Program-made: the position numbers and the translations under genes
Notes under the pieces: generated by a model
Told to the model about the DNA's origin: nothing
The model's input: only the letters and a program-made list of their open reading frames with translations
Databases searched by the model: none
NCBI RefSeq assembly: GCF_000212375.1
Contig: NC_015501.1
Span: 434,001 to 498,000 of the forward strand
Origin: Porphyromonas asaccharolytica DSM 20707
GTDB lineage: Bacteria; Bacteroidota; Bacteroidia; Bacteroidales; Porphyromonadaceae
Length of the DNA stretch: 64,000 nucleotides
Direction of reading: 5' to 3'
Shown: positions 53,901 to 61,908 of the stretch, in pieces
How the letters are laid out: every line of letters begins with the position of its first letter
Position numbering within the stretch: the stretch's first letter is position 1

Positions 53901-54113
53901 ATTGAGTTGCTGAGCGTCGACATTGGTCCAAGTGGCAGTAAATCCGTTTGCTGTCACATTATCTGGCACCTCTATTCCTGGAGGTGCTAACGCAATCTCC
54001 CACCCTTTGGGTTGTTGCGCCAATAGCGATGGGATGGATAGGAAGCCACAGCAGGCAAGTAGGCACAACGTGCGCCACAAACTACTGAGACTCGTATAGT
54101 TTCTTTTATTCAT
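50967..54113 (-). CDS. Large T9SS surface protein with Omp28-like thioredoxin-fold domain
   Basis: 1048 aa. Signal peptide up to about IPSLLAQ. An Fn3-like start (VTANGFTATWTNVDAQQLND) is followed by jelly-roll regions to about 680. Then an Omp28-like domain begins at about 685: TTLVEIFTSEGCPNCPAGDQ, a thioredoxin-like fold with a CPNC motif, through IVSHHAFNVPDFMMIPYSQG. A bacterial Ig-like stretch follows and a T9SS type A domain (about 980-1048, LQVYDMTGRLVPATGLTAG) ends VVAK. P. gingivalis Omp28 is much smaller, so this is a fusion. A surface adhesin is the likely role; redox activity of CPNC is untested. Confidence 0.82.
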   Translation of the reverse strand: MNKRNYTSLSSLWRTLCLLACCGFLSIPSLLAQQPKGWEIALAPPGIEVPDNVTANGFTATWTNVDAQQLNDDGTPWNKIFFRLITTREIEAKADGAYNILNSKIKPNPTGKRELVSEQQAHLDAQLSQPDWSAALVYWTPDGFSINAKDLKSYGIPEDMIGVNARLTSPVIDLFNGDRTYTLEFTVKVLQAEGDVKMKVMGYGEEYSYLSGVPGVKDITVKNDGKPHKYRFKFDGGTWCHRIVIEIDDYAEVEFSKDIVVKQDLKKGDHAYRSTSYFMIPYDQAKCDREDLADLSSPERFAAKYSFDVTGLGSGVLDAAKAKADGERIAYRMLYADDRPGQQNSQRLRKSMYSEPAYLDDVEDSNNYLYVGYCNYEAPNYNAIEPTGVSWAGYHGGAIKLTKEKLKDYVGSKVVGIRFASAACLQKDQINNDPGFFTPKLPCIFLAKTVLTQDRSDVNNPKVLTKWDPIQITTVDMLKDGWNTLFFNEPYEITAESEFFAGAYAYDAAAAGGILVRSYQSPGVDPNSAWISSNWGEYDIEKVRFDGIVNEAEGPLLMQIVIEPKELGPTTLNRGVINKLHAPAYVYSNEEIKPTIELFNSGVKAISTIKVETDLAGHKQTQVIKLPKSLASSLSKVVELQPIDHEGIFGKTELKVTLLEVNEVALEAPSVLTAKLEILKRDEAYARTTLVEIFTSEGCPNCPAGDQRMEDLINKPENAEIKDRLAIVSHHAFNVPDFMMIPYSQGLGAFAGVLNSGGRITLASAGSPTNMFDRKPQAGMMGARGSNGIIYSMISSQKELDLISEASKSDPAYVRLEVKPWFKKESNLLKVTVQGRASTRLDRSRPVYLTIMMTQDRIKPRNQMGKKPAGFMHTNVLRYVDEGGFKGSEVTFDEKGDFQIVKHISINTTNATTGTLPANQFLLEEDNKNVEDVMKEVNVIAFLHYYEELPTNDDVEDNDPRLLKNEVLNAAQRRVSFTDFDSVEEIITQDVQVTIEEGAVRVNVPVAGLQVYDMTGRLVPATGLTAGAYVVRLELQDGSKMFTKVVAK

Positions 54114-54149
54114 ATGATTGATATTGTGTGATGTTAAGCGTATTCATTA

Positions 54150-54184
54150 CAATCCCTCCACGACAATTGGTCCCAGAGGGATTG
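54150..54184 (-). terminator. Possible terminator after the seven-repeat gene
   Basis: CAATCCCTC (54150-54158) pairs with GAGGGATTG (54176-54184) in the 89 bases between the two genes. The T run is poor. Confidence 0.45.
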
Positions 54185-54202
54185 CTTTAATTGGCTGTCA
54201 GG

Positions 54203-56476
54203 TTATTTGATTACCTTGTAGACCTGACCCTCTACGACGAGGAAGTAAACACCTTGAGGTAGAGCACGAAGTGAAAGCACTGATGTCTCCATCAGACGAG
54301 ATAGCATCAGCTCGCCCGCCGTACTATATAGATATATAGGAGTAGGCGTGGTGAGTCCTTGGATCATCAGCTCTCCATCCTGTAGAGAGACTACGTAGTG
54401 AGTCTCCGCAGGAGCCGCTACAGAGGTGTGGTCTAGTAGTACAGCTTGTATCTCGAGATCCTTATCGACGGTCAGTGTGATGGTTGACTTCTTAGCACCC
54501 TCGGTGTAGTCCTTGCCACCGATGGTCCACTTCTCTAGCTGCCACATAGATCCCTCGGGGATTGCTAGCTGGCAGGTGATCTCCGTACCCTCTACGACCT
54601 TAGAGCCAGAGGTGATAGCCTCCTTGGTCTTAGCGTCAGTCACGGTCAGTGTAGCCTGATCCTTAGGTGATACAGAGTAGGTCACCTTATAGGTCGTAGG
54701 TTGAGGCTCGGACTGTTTCTGCAGTACTGCTTGTATCTCGAGATCCTTATCTACGGTCAATGTGATGGTTGACTCCTTAGCACCCTCGGTATAGTCCGTG
54801 CCACCGATGGTCCACTTCTCTAGCTCCCATCCCTCAGGAATGGTGACTTGACAAGTGATCTCGGTACCCTCTACGACGTCAGCACCAGAGGCTATAGTCT
54901 CCTTGGTCTTAGCGTCAGTGACGGTCAGCGTAGCCTGATCCTTGGGAGAGACCGAGTAAGTAACCTTATAGGTCTTAGGTTGAGGCGTGGCAGGAGCACA
55001 CAAGACCTCAATTTCAGTCTCACCCTCTACAGTGATGGTTGTTTCATTGACACCTGCGAGTTCTTCCATGAGGGCATTGTTGATGTACCACTCCTTGATC
55101 TCATTGTCTCCTGGATCAACGGTCAGTGTTACCACGGTGCCCTCAGTGACGCGACCACCATTATCGATTATCGTCCACTCCTCTGATCCTTGAGCCTTAT
55201 ACTTAGCTTCAAGAGTTCCGCCTTCTACCGTCCAAGAAACAGGGTATTGAGCAGGTGCCCCCTTCTTAAAGGTGACCTTGACATCCATCTTGCCCTCGAT
55301 CTCCGTTTGGAATTCAGTGATGCCTGTAAAGGTCTCTTCGTTGTTTCCCTTCTTTACGAGCCACTGATCTACCTCATAGCCTTTGTCAGGCTTTGCTGTG
55401 AACTCAACCCTTTGCCCAGCAGGAAGACTTTGTCCAGACTCAAATGGCGTAGCGCCATCGGGGAGCCACACTACAGCCTTTTCTATAGTGCCATGCTCTC
55501 CAGCCTCGTAGTTAACTTGATAGCCTGATTCACCCTCTTTGAAGGTAACATATATTGCCATAGGCTCAGTCACTGTAACCACACAAAGGTTCGGATCATC
55601 GGGTGAAGGGACTAGTGGCGTATTTTCAGCTGTGGTATGCCATTGGTCGACCATATAGCCAAGGTTTGGAATAGCGCGTATCTCAAGTTCGGTACCTTCT
55701 TGAATAGGAATATTTGAGCCTTCAAAAAATAGTCTGTTTGCACCTGTTTCATCAACAAACTTTCCTCTGATACTGCCGTTTTCGCCAACGCCGAGAGACA
55801 CATTATACTTGGGCGTGCCCTTCTTGAGGACAGCCTTGACAGTAAGCTCCTCCGTAAGAGTCTTTCGCAAGATGTGAGGAAAATCTCTATCTGGAGCTTC
55901 TTCGCTTCCATTGACGACCCATTTGTCTACTTCATAGTCATTGTCAGGCGTTACAAAGAAGGTTACTAGAACTCCTTCGGGGAGATCATCTCCATCATAA
56001 AATTCTGTATCCCATCCATTTTTAGGGTAGAGCCCTTTGATAGTTCCATTACCCTCTAGTGAGAAGTGAACTTTGTGCGTTGCAGGCTTCTTGAAGGTCA
56101 CCTTTATATCCAGCGCAGCATTGACTGTTGGGAAAATCATGAATCCATTTCCCCTTGGCTCACCATTGATTGTCCATTGGTCAATTTCATAACCTTCATC
56201 AGGCTCGGCATTTAATTCCATCATGGCACCTGCAGGGACCATATCTCCAGATTGGACATCTACATTTTGCCAAGCAGCTGTTGGGTTCTGATAGGAGGCC
56301 TTAGTTATTTTACCTCCAGTACCAGCCTCATAAGTTACCTTATAGCTCTCTCCAGAGTCTGCACCGGCAGTGCCCTGCCTCGTGTAGTTCGTCACCGCCG
56401 TCTCCTGAGCGGTACCGGTCAGTGCCGTCAGTACCATCGTGAGCAGCGTCAGCATAAGTGGTAATATTCGTTTCAT
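54203..56476 (-). CDS. InlB-type repeat surface protein with T9SS domain
   Basis: 757 aa. Signal peptide MKRILPLMLTLLTMVLTALTGTA. Seven divergent InlB B-repeat modules follow (GYEIDQWTINGEP, DYEVDKWVVNGSE, GYMVDQWHTTAEN, GYEVDQWLVKKGN, DNEIKEWYINNAL, GWELEKWTIGGTD, MWQLEKWTIGGKD). The last two are a recent duplication of 95 codons: 54481 and 54766 start nearly identical segments. A short T9SS domain (about 690-757, IYLYSTAGELMLSRLM) ends KVIK. It is the same architecture as the genes at 12476 and 19113, on the opposite strand and 35 kb away, and is the first gene of this island. It is probably an adhesive stalk. Confidence 0.86.
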   Translation of the reverse strand: MKRILPLMLTLLTMVLTALTGTAQETAVTNYTRQGTAGADSGESYKVTYEAGTGGKITKASYQNPTAAWQNVDVQSGDMVPAGAMMELNAEPDEGYEIDQWTINGEPRGNGFMIFPTVNAALDIKVTFKKPATHKVHFSLEGNGTIKGLYPKNGWDTEFYDGDDLPEGVLVTFFVTPDNDYEVDKWVVNGSEEAPDRDFPHILRKTLTEELTVKAVLKKGTPKYNVSLGVGENGSIRGKFVDETGANRLFFEGSNIPIQEGTELEIRAIPNLGYMVDQWHTTAENTPLVPSPDDPNLCVVTVTEPMAIYVTFKEGESGYQVNYEAGEHGTIEKAVVWLPDGATPFESGQSLPAGQRVEFTAKPDKGYEVDQWLVKKGNNEETFTGITEFQTEIEGKMDVKVTFKKGAPAQYPVSWTVEGGTLEAKYKAQGSEEWTIIDNGGRVTEGTVVTLTVDPGDNEIKEWYINNALMEELAGVNETTITVEGETEIEVLCAPATPQPKTYKVTYSVSPKDQATLTVTDAKTKETIASGADVVEGTEITCQVTIPEGWELEKWTIGGTDYTEGAKESTITLTVDKDLEIQAVLQKQSEPQPTTYKVTYSVSPKDQATLTVTDAKTKEAITSGSKVVEGTEITCQLAIPEGSMWQLEKWTIGGKDYTEGAKKSTITLTVDKDLEIQAVLLDHTSVAAPAETHYVVSLQDGELMIQGLTTPTPIYLYSTAGELMLSRLMETSVLSLRALPQGVYFLVVEGQVYKVIK

Positions 56477-56650
56477 AAGCGATCTTGTATTGATTATTAG
56501 TTATAGACTTCGTATCATACTGGAGCTCTAGCATCTCTGCCACTCTGTAAGAAGTGTAGCTCGAGAGCGGCTTCTGTAAAATGTTTGGTTACTCAGTGAT
56601 ATTTGTGACGAACGAGTGCCTATAATAAGACTGAGCAACATGCCCGTTGG

Positions 56651-56680
56651 CAAATATAGCAATTATTCTCAACAAACAAA
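56651..56680 (-). promoter_or_regulatory. Promoter of the minus-strand surface-protein island
   Basis: Minus strand TTTG (56680-56677), 18 bases, TATATTTG (56658-56651). The same -7 box precedes the barrel pair at 20447. It predicts a leader of about 165 nt, with no other element visible in it. Confidence 0.65.
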
Positions 56681-56740
56681 AAATATCTAAACTCTCCACC
56701 AGGGGCTGACGCGTTACAATTATTTAGAACAGGCTACATA

Positions 56741-56990
56741 TCGATACGGCGCTGTGTCGGGGAAAAGTGTTTTCCACGTGGATATTTTGAAATCTCCACG
56801 TGGAGAATTGAGATTTTCCACGTGGAGAAGAAAAAATTCTTCGGAGGAATCAAATGAAACTTCGGAGGAATTGAATGACGCCCACGTGGAGAATAAAAAA
56901 TAGCCACGTGAGAATTTGAGATTTTCCACGTGGATATTCGAGAAAGGAGGGAATCGGACGAATTCCCCTGTAAAGATATGTAATTAGAGA
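56741..56990. repeat. CACGTG element, copy E (most complete copy)
   Basis: Six CACGTG sites around a forward core (56839-56870). Left end: GGCTACATATCGATACGG, then GTGTCGGGGAAAAGTG. Right end: ATATTCGAGAAAGGAGGG, then CGGACGAATTCCCCTGTAAA and GATATGTAA. Both flanks match copy B in reverse complement over about 50-60 bases, so the repeated unit is larger than the palindrome cluster. It lies in the divergent gap before the lipoprotein gene. Confidence 0.8.
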
Positions 56991-57032
56991 TTAGAGGGCA
57001 GAAGTTAGAGGTTAGAAGTTAGAGATTAGAGG

Positions 57033-57060
57033 GCAGGGCTGAGTCATGCGTCAGCCCTGC
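57033..57060. repeat. GCAGGGCTGA hairpin
   Basis: Perfect 10-bp stem GCAGGGCTGA/TCAGCCCTGC, next to a CTCTAAC-type tract (56985-57030 read on the opposite strand). The AGGGCTGA motif also starts the direct repeats at 8836 and 9254. Confidence 0.55.
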
Positions 57061-57168
57061 TGAGTCTAGAGCGTGTGTAGCACTATCCGCTTTTTTGAGT
57101 AGATTTGCGAAGAGATGAGGTGAGCTACCTGTCTCAGCAAGAGCGAAATCACTTAATCCATCCATAAT

Positions 57169-57996
57169 ATGATCCAGATAAAGCCGTCTATCATCTTAGT
57201 AATCCTACTAGCACTTGGGGCTTGCGTAGCGTGTGACGAAGAGCCACAGCCGGCTAAGCCTATCGTCGTCAAGGCTGTCACGCCTCTCGACTATATCTCT
57301 GAGGGGAATCTTCTCCTTGAGGGTGATTCTGTGAAGACTTTCTTCACCTACTCAGAGGCGCTCACGTCAGTGCCACAAGGTACCCACGTAGGCTCACGAT
57401 ACGAGTGGGCTGGGATCATTCCGCCTATCACCAGCCTGGAGGAGCCTACGCTCATCTTTCAAGTCGCTAACAAGCATCTAGCCGTCGAGGAGGCTATTCA
57501 GATAGGAGACACAAAAGCTACCTACAGCTCTGACTACAAGAATATGGGCAATGGCATCTCCTATGCGCTCCGCCTAGCTCCTGCCAAGGCTGCTGCCGAG
57601 GAGGGCTTCCCCCCAGCTCAGGACAAAAAGCTCCTAGCCGCCTACCGCTACCAAGTATCAGAAGGGAAGGATGGCGGTCTCCTGACAGTTACCGTACGTC
57701 CTCTCGGAGAGAGCTTTGACGGGACTATCGAAGAGGTCGCTAAGGAGAGCTTTTGGGCTCAAGATAAGCAAAATGATGTAGAGCGTCAGTTCCCCTTTGC
57801 GGGTCAGGTCGATGAGGGCAACCAAGTATACGTAGGTACCGATGGCTTCTACTGGACCAGCACGCCTGATGGTGACACGTCAGCATACTACGTGTGGATC
57901 GGCGAGGGTGCTGCGGGCATCTTTGACGACGGTAAGTTAGTCGACAACTATCGTCAGATGGGGCTCTCCGTGCGTCCCTTTGCGGACCATCTCTAG
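57169..57996 (+). CDS. Lipoprotein of unknown function
   Basis: 275 aa. Signal peptide IIILVILLALGAC-type with a lipobox LGAC at Cys19 (a second Cys at 22), followed by DEEPQPAKP. The mature part has no motif I can name: AVTPLDYISEGNLLLEGDSV, then FFTYSEALTSVPQGTHVGSRYEWAG, a Lys/Glu-rich middle and DGFYWTSTPDGDTSAYYVWIGEGAAG near the end, which is compatible with a beta-rich fold. It stands alone, with a TAGATTTG (57100-57107) that could be its -7 box, and ends at a shared terminator. It is probably on the outer membrane. Confidence 0.7.
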   Translation: MIQIKPSIILVILLALGACVACDEEPQPAKPIVVKAVTPLDYISEGNLLLEGDSVKTFFTYSEALTSVPQGTHVGSRYEWAGIIPPITSLEEPTLIFQVANKHLAVEEAIQIGDTKATYSSDYKNMGNGISYALRLAPAKAAAEEGFPPAQDKKLLAAYRYQVSEGKDGGLLTVTVRPLGESFDGTIEEVAKESFWAQDKQNDVERQFPFAGQVDEGNQVYVGTDGFYWTSTPDGDTSAYYVWIGEGAAGIFDDGKLVDNYRQMGLSVRPFADHL

Positions 57997-58028
57997 TCAG
58001 TTAGCAGACCCCTCTGAGTAATTACAAG

Positions 58029-58068
58029 CATCGGCTCACCTCGAAGACGAGATGAGCCGATGTTTTAT
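58029..58068. terminator. Terminator between convergent genes
   Basis: CATCGGCTCA (58029-58038) pairs with TGAGCCGATG (58053-58062), with an inner TCG/CGA stem, followed by TTTTATTT on the plus strand. It serves the lipoprotein and perhaps the convergent lpxH-like gene. Confidence 0.8.
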
Positions 58069-58848
58069 TTACTGCTCGTCGTAGAGCGATAAGGTGAGTG
58101 CCTCGCCATCCCAGCGGGCGTAAGAGTTATAATGAATCCAGTCGCCGAGGATGATGCAGCGACGATCGTCGGGGAGCGAGAGATTGAGCAGCAGGTGACG
58201 GTGACCATATATATAGTAGTCTATCTCGGGGTGCTGCGGGATCAGCTCCTTGGTGTACTGCACGAGCCACTCGTCTCGCTCCACATTCATCTGCGGATTG
58301 TGGCCAGGTCGTGACGGATCGTCGGCAGCTCGCATCTGTCGCAGGCGATTGCGGTAAGCCCATCGCTGTGCGAAGGCGACCGTCCAGCGAGGATGGATCG
58401 CTGCATAGAGACAGCGTGCGAGCCGGCTCTCGAATGTACCGAAGAGCCATCGCTCCTTCTTGTAGCGTAGGGCATACTCACGATGTCCGTGCGACAGGCG
58501 GAAGGTACGCCCCTTGAGCTGGCAGACGACCGTATCACGATGCACGATGACACCTAGCTCTTTTTCAAAGTAATCAGTGAGCCAAAGGTCGTGATTGCCC
58601 ATGATGTAGTGCACCTCGACACCTCGCTGCACGAGATCAGCCAGGGCTGCGAGGAAGCGTACCGATCCCCTCGGCACGACATACTTGTAGTCAAACCAGT
58701 AGTCGAGCATATCGCCCAGCAGGTAGACCGCCTCGGCATCGTCCGCTATGGAGCGTAGCCAGGCGACCAGTCGTAGTTCAGCACGCCTAGGATCGTCGTG
58801 GTAAGGCGACCCTAGGTGTGCATCGGATAGAAAGTATATAGCTCCCAT
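58069..58848 (-). CDS. lpxH: UDP-2,3-diacylglucosamine diphosphatase (LpxH-like)
   Basis: 259 aa calcineurin-type metallophosphoesterase. Metal-binding motifs are in order: DAHLG (Asp9, His11), GDMLD, GNHD, a SHGHRE and YGHRH. It is a cytosolic enzyme facing the inner membrane that cleaves UDP-diacylglucosamine to lipid X, the step after LpxD in lipid A synthesis. It ends about 20 kb from the main lipid A cluster. The start follows the sufT-like gene by 26 bases. The LpxH identification is likely but the superfamily has other members with the same motifs. Confidence 0.85.
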   Translation of the reverse strand: MGAIYFLSDAHLGSPYHDDPRRAELRLVAWLRSIADDAEAVYLLGDMLDYWFDYKYVVPRGSVRFLAALADLVQRGVEVHYIMGNHDLWLTDYFEKELGVIVHRDTVVCQLKGRTFRLSHGHREYALRYKKERWLFGTFESRLARCLYAAIHPRWTVAFAQRWAYRNRLRQMRAADDPSRPGHNPQMNVERDEWLVQYTKELIPQHPEIDYYIYGHRHLLLNLSLPDDRRCIILGDWIHYNSYARWDGEALTLSLYDEQ

Positions 58849-58874
58849 AGGTAGGGCGTCAGCTATGCTTTGCC

Positions 58875-59189
58875 CTAGAGGAAGCCCAGCTCCAGCTGTG
58901 CCTCTTCGGACATCATCGAGCTATCCCACGATGGGTCGAAGGTGAGCTCTATGTCACACCGCTTGACACCCTTGATGCTCTCGACTTTGATCTGTACATC
59001 TTGTAGGATAAAGTCTGCGGCCGGGCAATTGGGCGCCGTGAGTGTCATCGTGATCACCACCTTAGCCCCCTCCTCCTGTATATCCACGTTGTAGATAAGA
59101 CCTAGGTCGTAGATATTGACAGGGATCTCAGGGTCGTAGACGGTGCGGAGCATCTTGACGATCTGCTCCTCTAGTTGTAGTGTCTCCAT
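58875..59189 (-). CDS. SufT-like iron-sulfur assembly protein (DUF59)
   Basis: 104 aa from the ATG at 59189 (METLQLEEQIVKML); an alternative ATG at 59207 would overlap the dpp11 stop by 11 bases. Signature: TVYDPEIPVNIYDLGLIYNV (about 17-36) and LTAPNCPAADFILQDV with a conserved Cys, the DUF59/MIP18 pattern. Relatives help mature iron-sulfur proteins; partners are unknown here. It lies between dpp11 and the lpxH-like gene, so the three probably share a transcript. Confidence 0.87.
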   Translation of the reverse strand: METLQLEEQIVKMLRTVYDPEIPVNIYDLGLIYNVDIQEEGAKVVITMTLTAPNCPAADFILQDVQIKVESIKGVKRCDIELTFDPSWDSSMMSEEAQLELGFL

Positions 59190-59196
59190 AGGTGGT

Positions 59197-61359
59197 TTAC
59201 TTAACAAGGTTCATCTCGTCGAGCAGTCGCTGACAGTGACCATACTTGTCGACGAGCATGAGGAGGTAGCGTATATCTAGGATAATGCTCCTCTGGTAGT
59301 CTGGCAGGTACTCGATGTCGCCACCGACACCCTCCCAGTTGCGGTCGAAGTTCAGTCCGATCAGGCGTCCCTTACTGTCGAAGACAGGGCTCCCCGAGTT
59401 ACCGCCCGTCGTATGGGTCGTAGCGCAGAAGTTGACTGGCATCTCGCCATTGGGTAACGCATAGACACCGTAGTCCTTTTGCTTGTAAATCTCTTTGATT
59501 TGGTCAGGCAGGGCAAACTCCCAGCTCGTGGGGTCTTCCTTTTCCATCACCCCCGTGAGGGTCGTCTGATGACCGTAGTAGACGTTGTCGCGAGGAGTGT
59601 AGCCACGCACATTACCGTAGGTAAAGCGGAGCGTCAGGTTAGCATCGGGCCACACCTTGCGCGCACCTTGCATATCCATCGCGCCACGCACATAGTCTCT
59701 GTGAGCCAGCTTGATCGGATCATCGTAAGCAGCCTGCTGCTCACGCATCTGGACAAAGAGATTGATGGTCGATACGGCAAACTGCATCATCGGATCGTTC
59801 AGCAGCTGCTCACGTGAGGGAGTCTTGAGGAAAGTCTCGAAGCGTGCTGGATCAGCAAAGATCGAGCTGTCGAAGAGATGAGTCACATAAGCCTGTACCG
59901 AGTGATACTGAGCCACCCCCTCACGAAGAGCTTCTGGCCAGTGCGCCTCATCGATACGCTCCGTGTAGCGCTGCAGGAGTACTGTCGCAACCTCTTTGTC
60001 GACCGTTGGATCATAGTCCTTATTATAGAAAGCAGCGTAGCCACTACGCAGCTCGCTGATGATCTCCTCGCGCACCTTCGGGTCGCTCCACTGCTGAAGC
60101 TTCTTGCCGTCCACTAGCGGTATCTGTAGAAACTCGATTGGCGTCAGAATGCCCTCCATGAGGTACCACTGCACACGACGCGCCTCCCGACGCGCAGCGA
60201 CACAGTCAGCGATCGTCTGGATAGCTTTGGTCACCTCGGTACGGTTGTTTGCTTTAGCCCATTGCGCCAGCTCATCCTGCTGCGCACGCTTAGTCGCCTG
60301 TAGGTTACGGGTACGGATTGCCCAGTTGGCACCTTGAGCGCGCTTGTAGCCGTTTTGCGAGTAGGCATACTTAGCAGCGTACTGTATGTTGACCTTTTCG
60401 TCAGCAAGCATACGACGTAGCATCACCTCCTGACGCAGACCACGCATCTCGATACGTATGTTATTATCTATCTCAGACCACTCGTCTACTTGCGCCTCTG
60501 TGAAGAAGTGATTGGTCGTCCCGGGGAAGCCCATAATCAGCGCAAAGTCGTCGCGCTGTACGCCTGAAGTAGAGACCGCTGCAAAGCGCTCTGGCTTGTA
60601 CGGCACATTGTCAGCGCTGTAGTCCGCGGGGTTATTGTTCTTGTCCACATAAACACGGAATATGGAGAAGTCTCCCGTGTGGCGAGGCCACATCCAGTTG
60701 TCCGTGTCGGAGCCATACTTACCGATAGCACTGGGCGGAGCCGCTACAAGACGCACGTCGGTAAAGACCTTCTTGGTAAAGAGGTAGTAGCGGTTACCCC
60801 CATAGAAAGGCTTCAGCTCGTAGCGAATGCCAGGCTGCTTCATTGCCTCCTCGCCTACGATCGCGGGGATCATCTTGGTGAGCGTCGCAATGGAGAAAGC
60901 CGCCATCGGATCCTCCTTGTAGGGAGACTCCTTGAGCAGCTTGTTCACCTGGTCGGTCACGTTGGTGATCTTATCGATAGAGATCACCTCTAGTCCTGGA
61001 CAGGGTAGCTCCTCACGCATGGACTGCGTCCAGATGCCGTCACGTAGGTAGTTGTGCTCTACGGCTGAGTGGCTCTGTATCTGATCGTAGCCACAGTGGT
61101 GGTTGGTCAAAACGAGTCCTTGGTTCGAGACGAAGACGCCTGAGCAGCCCCCGTCAAACATCACGACTGCCCGCTGCAAGCAAGGGCCATCGGGATTGTA
61201 TATCTCCTCCACAGGGATCTGTAGCCCCTTAGCTTGGAGTTCGTCAGCTTGGTCAGCCATCTGCTCCAGTAGCCACATACCTCCATCAGCCAGTGCTACG
61301 GCCGAGAGGGTGAGACTGGTAAGCAGGAGCAGCAGTACTCTTCTTAGGTGAGTTGTCAT
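59197..61359 (-). CDS. dpp11: Dipeptidyl peptidase 11 (S46 family, Asp/Glu-specific)
   Basis: 720 aa periplasmic exopeptidase that removes dipeptides with Asp or Glu at P1. Signal peptide to about VALA (residue 24). A chymotrypsin-like double beta-barrel is split by a large helical domain. His in LTNHHCGYDQIQ (about 88), Asp in RHTGDFSIFR (about 230) and the nucleophile Ser655 (GNSGSP) form the triad. Arg673 in LNFDRNWEG is the residue that distinguishes DPP11 from DPP7 (which has Gly) and explains acidic P1 preference. With DPP5 it would supply peptides to an asaccharolytic cell. It heads a minus-strand group with the sufT-like and lpxH-like genes. Confidence 0.94.
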   Translation of the reverse strand: MTTHLRRVLLLLLTSLTLSAVALADGGMWLLEQMADQADELQAKGLQIPVEEIYNPDGPCLQRAVVMFDGGCSGVFVSNQGLVLTNHHCGYDQIQSHSAVEHNYLRDGIWTQSMREELPCPGLEVISIDKITNVTDQVNKLLKESPYKEDPMAAFSIATLTKMIPAIVGEEAMKQPGIRYELKPFYGGNRYYLFTKKVFTDVRLVAAPPSAIGKYGSDTDNWMWPRHTGDFSIFRVYVDKNNNPADYSADNVPYKPERFAAVSTSGVQRDDFALIMGFPGTTNHFFTEAQVDEWSEIDNNIRIEMRGLRQEVMLRRMLADEKVNIQYAAKYAYSQNGYKRAQGANWAIRTRNLQATKRAQQDELAQWAKANNRTEVTKAIQTIADCVAARREARRVQWYLMEGILTPIEFLQIPLVDGKKLQQWSDPKVREEIISELRSGYAAFYNKDYDPTVDKEVATVLLQRYTERIDEAHWPEALREGVAQYHSVQAYVTHLFDSSIFADPARFETFLKTPSREQLLNDPMMQFAVSTINLFVQMREQQAAYDDPIKLAHRDYVRGAMDMQGARKVWPDANLTLRFTYGNVRGYTPRDNVYYGHQTTLTGVMEKEDPTSWEFALPDQIKEIYKQKDYGVYALPNGEMPVNFCATTHTTGGNSGSPVFDSKGRLIGLNFDRNWEGVGGDIEYLPDYQRSIILDIRYLLMLVDKYGHCQRLLDEMNLVK

Positions 61360-61400
61360 AGGTAGTTATCTTTATATAGTTACATTGATTCTCTTAAGTA

Positions 61401-61427
61401 GAGACTGTCGACTTTTGCAACAGTCTC
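61401..61427 (-). terminator. GAGACTGT hairpin, second copy
   Basis: GAGACTGTCG/CAACAGTCTC with one mismatch and a 7-base loop, overlapping the end of the CYTH gene. Similar to 5576-5602. It may terminate the CYTH transcript, but no T run follows. Confidence 0.4.
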
Positions 61428-61899
61428 AAGTGGTGGGTGGTGGCGCCAGCTCTTGCGCTAGCATAGCATTGTAGTAGCGCGGGTCGCCCGTCACCTCACG
61501 CCCCAGCCAAGTGGGTAGCTCAGGACGATCTGCAGGGCTCGTCAGCTCCACCTCTGCCATGACCAGACCTTCTAGCCGCCCGCCAAAGCGGTCTACCTCC
61601 CACACGAAGCCCTCGTAAGGCACGTAGTAGCGCACCTTCTCAAGGCTACTGCTAGCACACTGGCGCAGCATCTCCTCAGCATCGGTGACAGGGATCGGGT
61701 ACTCCCACTCGGAGCGGATCAGTCCGTCAGCAGTGGAGCCTCCCTTGATAGTGAGTCGCGCCTCATCGTCGATGATGCGCACCCGCACCGTCACCCGTCC
61801 GTCTGCTGTCAGATAGCCCTGACGGATATGGTGGTGGTGAGACGCCTCTCGGAGGTAGTCATCACGACTGACGAGGTACTTGCGCTCGATCTCTAGCAC
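61426..61899 (-). CDS. CYTH-domain protein (triphosphate tunnel enzyme)
   Basis: 157 aa. The start EIERKYLV carries the ExExK motif of CYTH proteins, an eight-stranded barrel that binds triphosphates through paired Glu/Lys/Arg residues. VTVRVRIIDDEARLTIKG and EWEYPIPVTDAEEML continue the fold; LVMAEVELTS supplies later acidic metal ligands. Family members include inorganic triphosphatases and thiamine triphosphatases. It follows the DUF2027-Smr gene by 9 bases, so they are co-transcribed. The substrate is not predictable. Confidence 0.88.
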   Translation of the reverse strand: MLEIERKYLVSRDDYLREASHHHHIRQGYLTADGRVTVRVRIIDDEARLTIKGGSTADGLIRSEWEYPIPVTDAEEMLRQCASSSLEKVRYYVPYEGFVWEVDRFGGRLEGLVMAEVELTSPADRPELPTWLGREVTGDPRYYNAMLAQELAPPPTT

Positions 61900-61908
61900 G
61901 ATGTGTCG

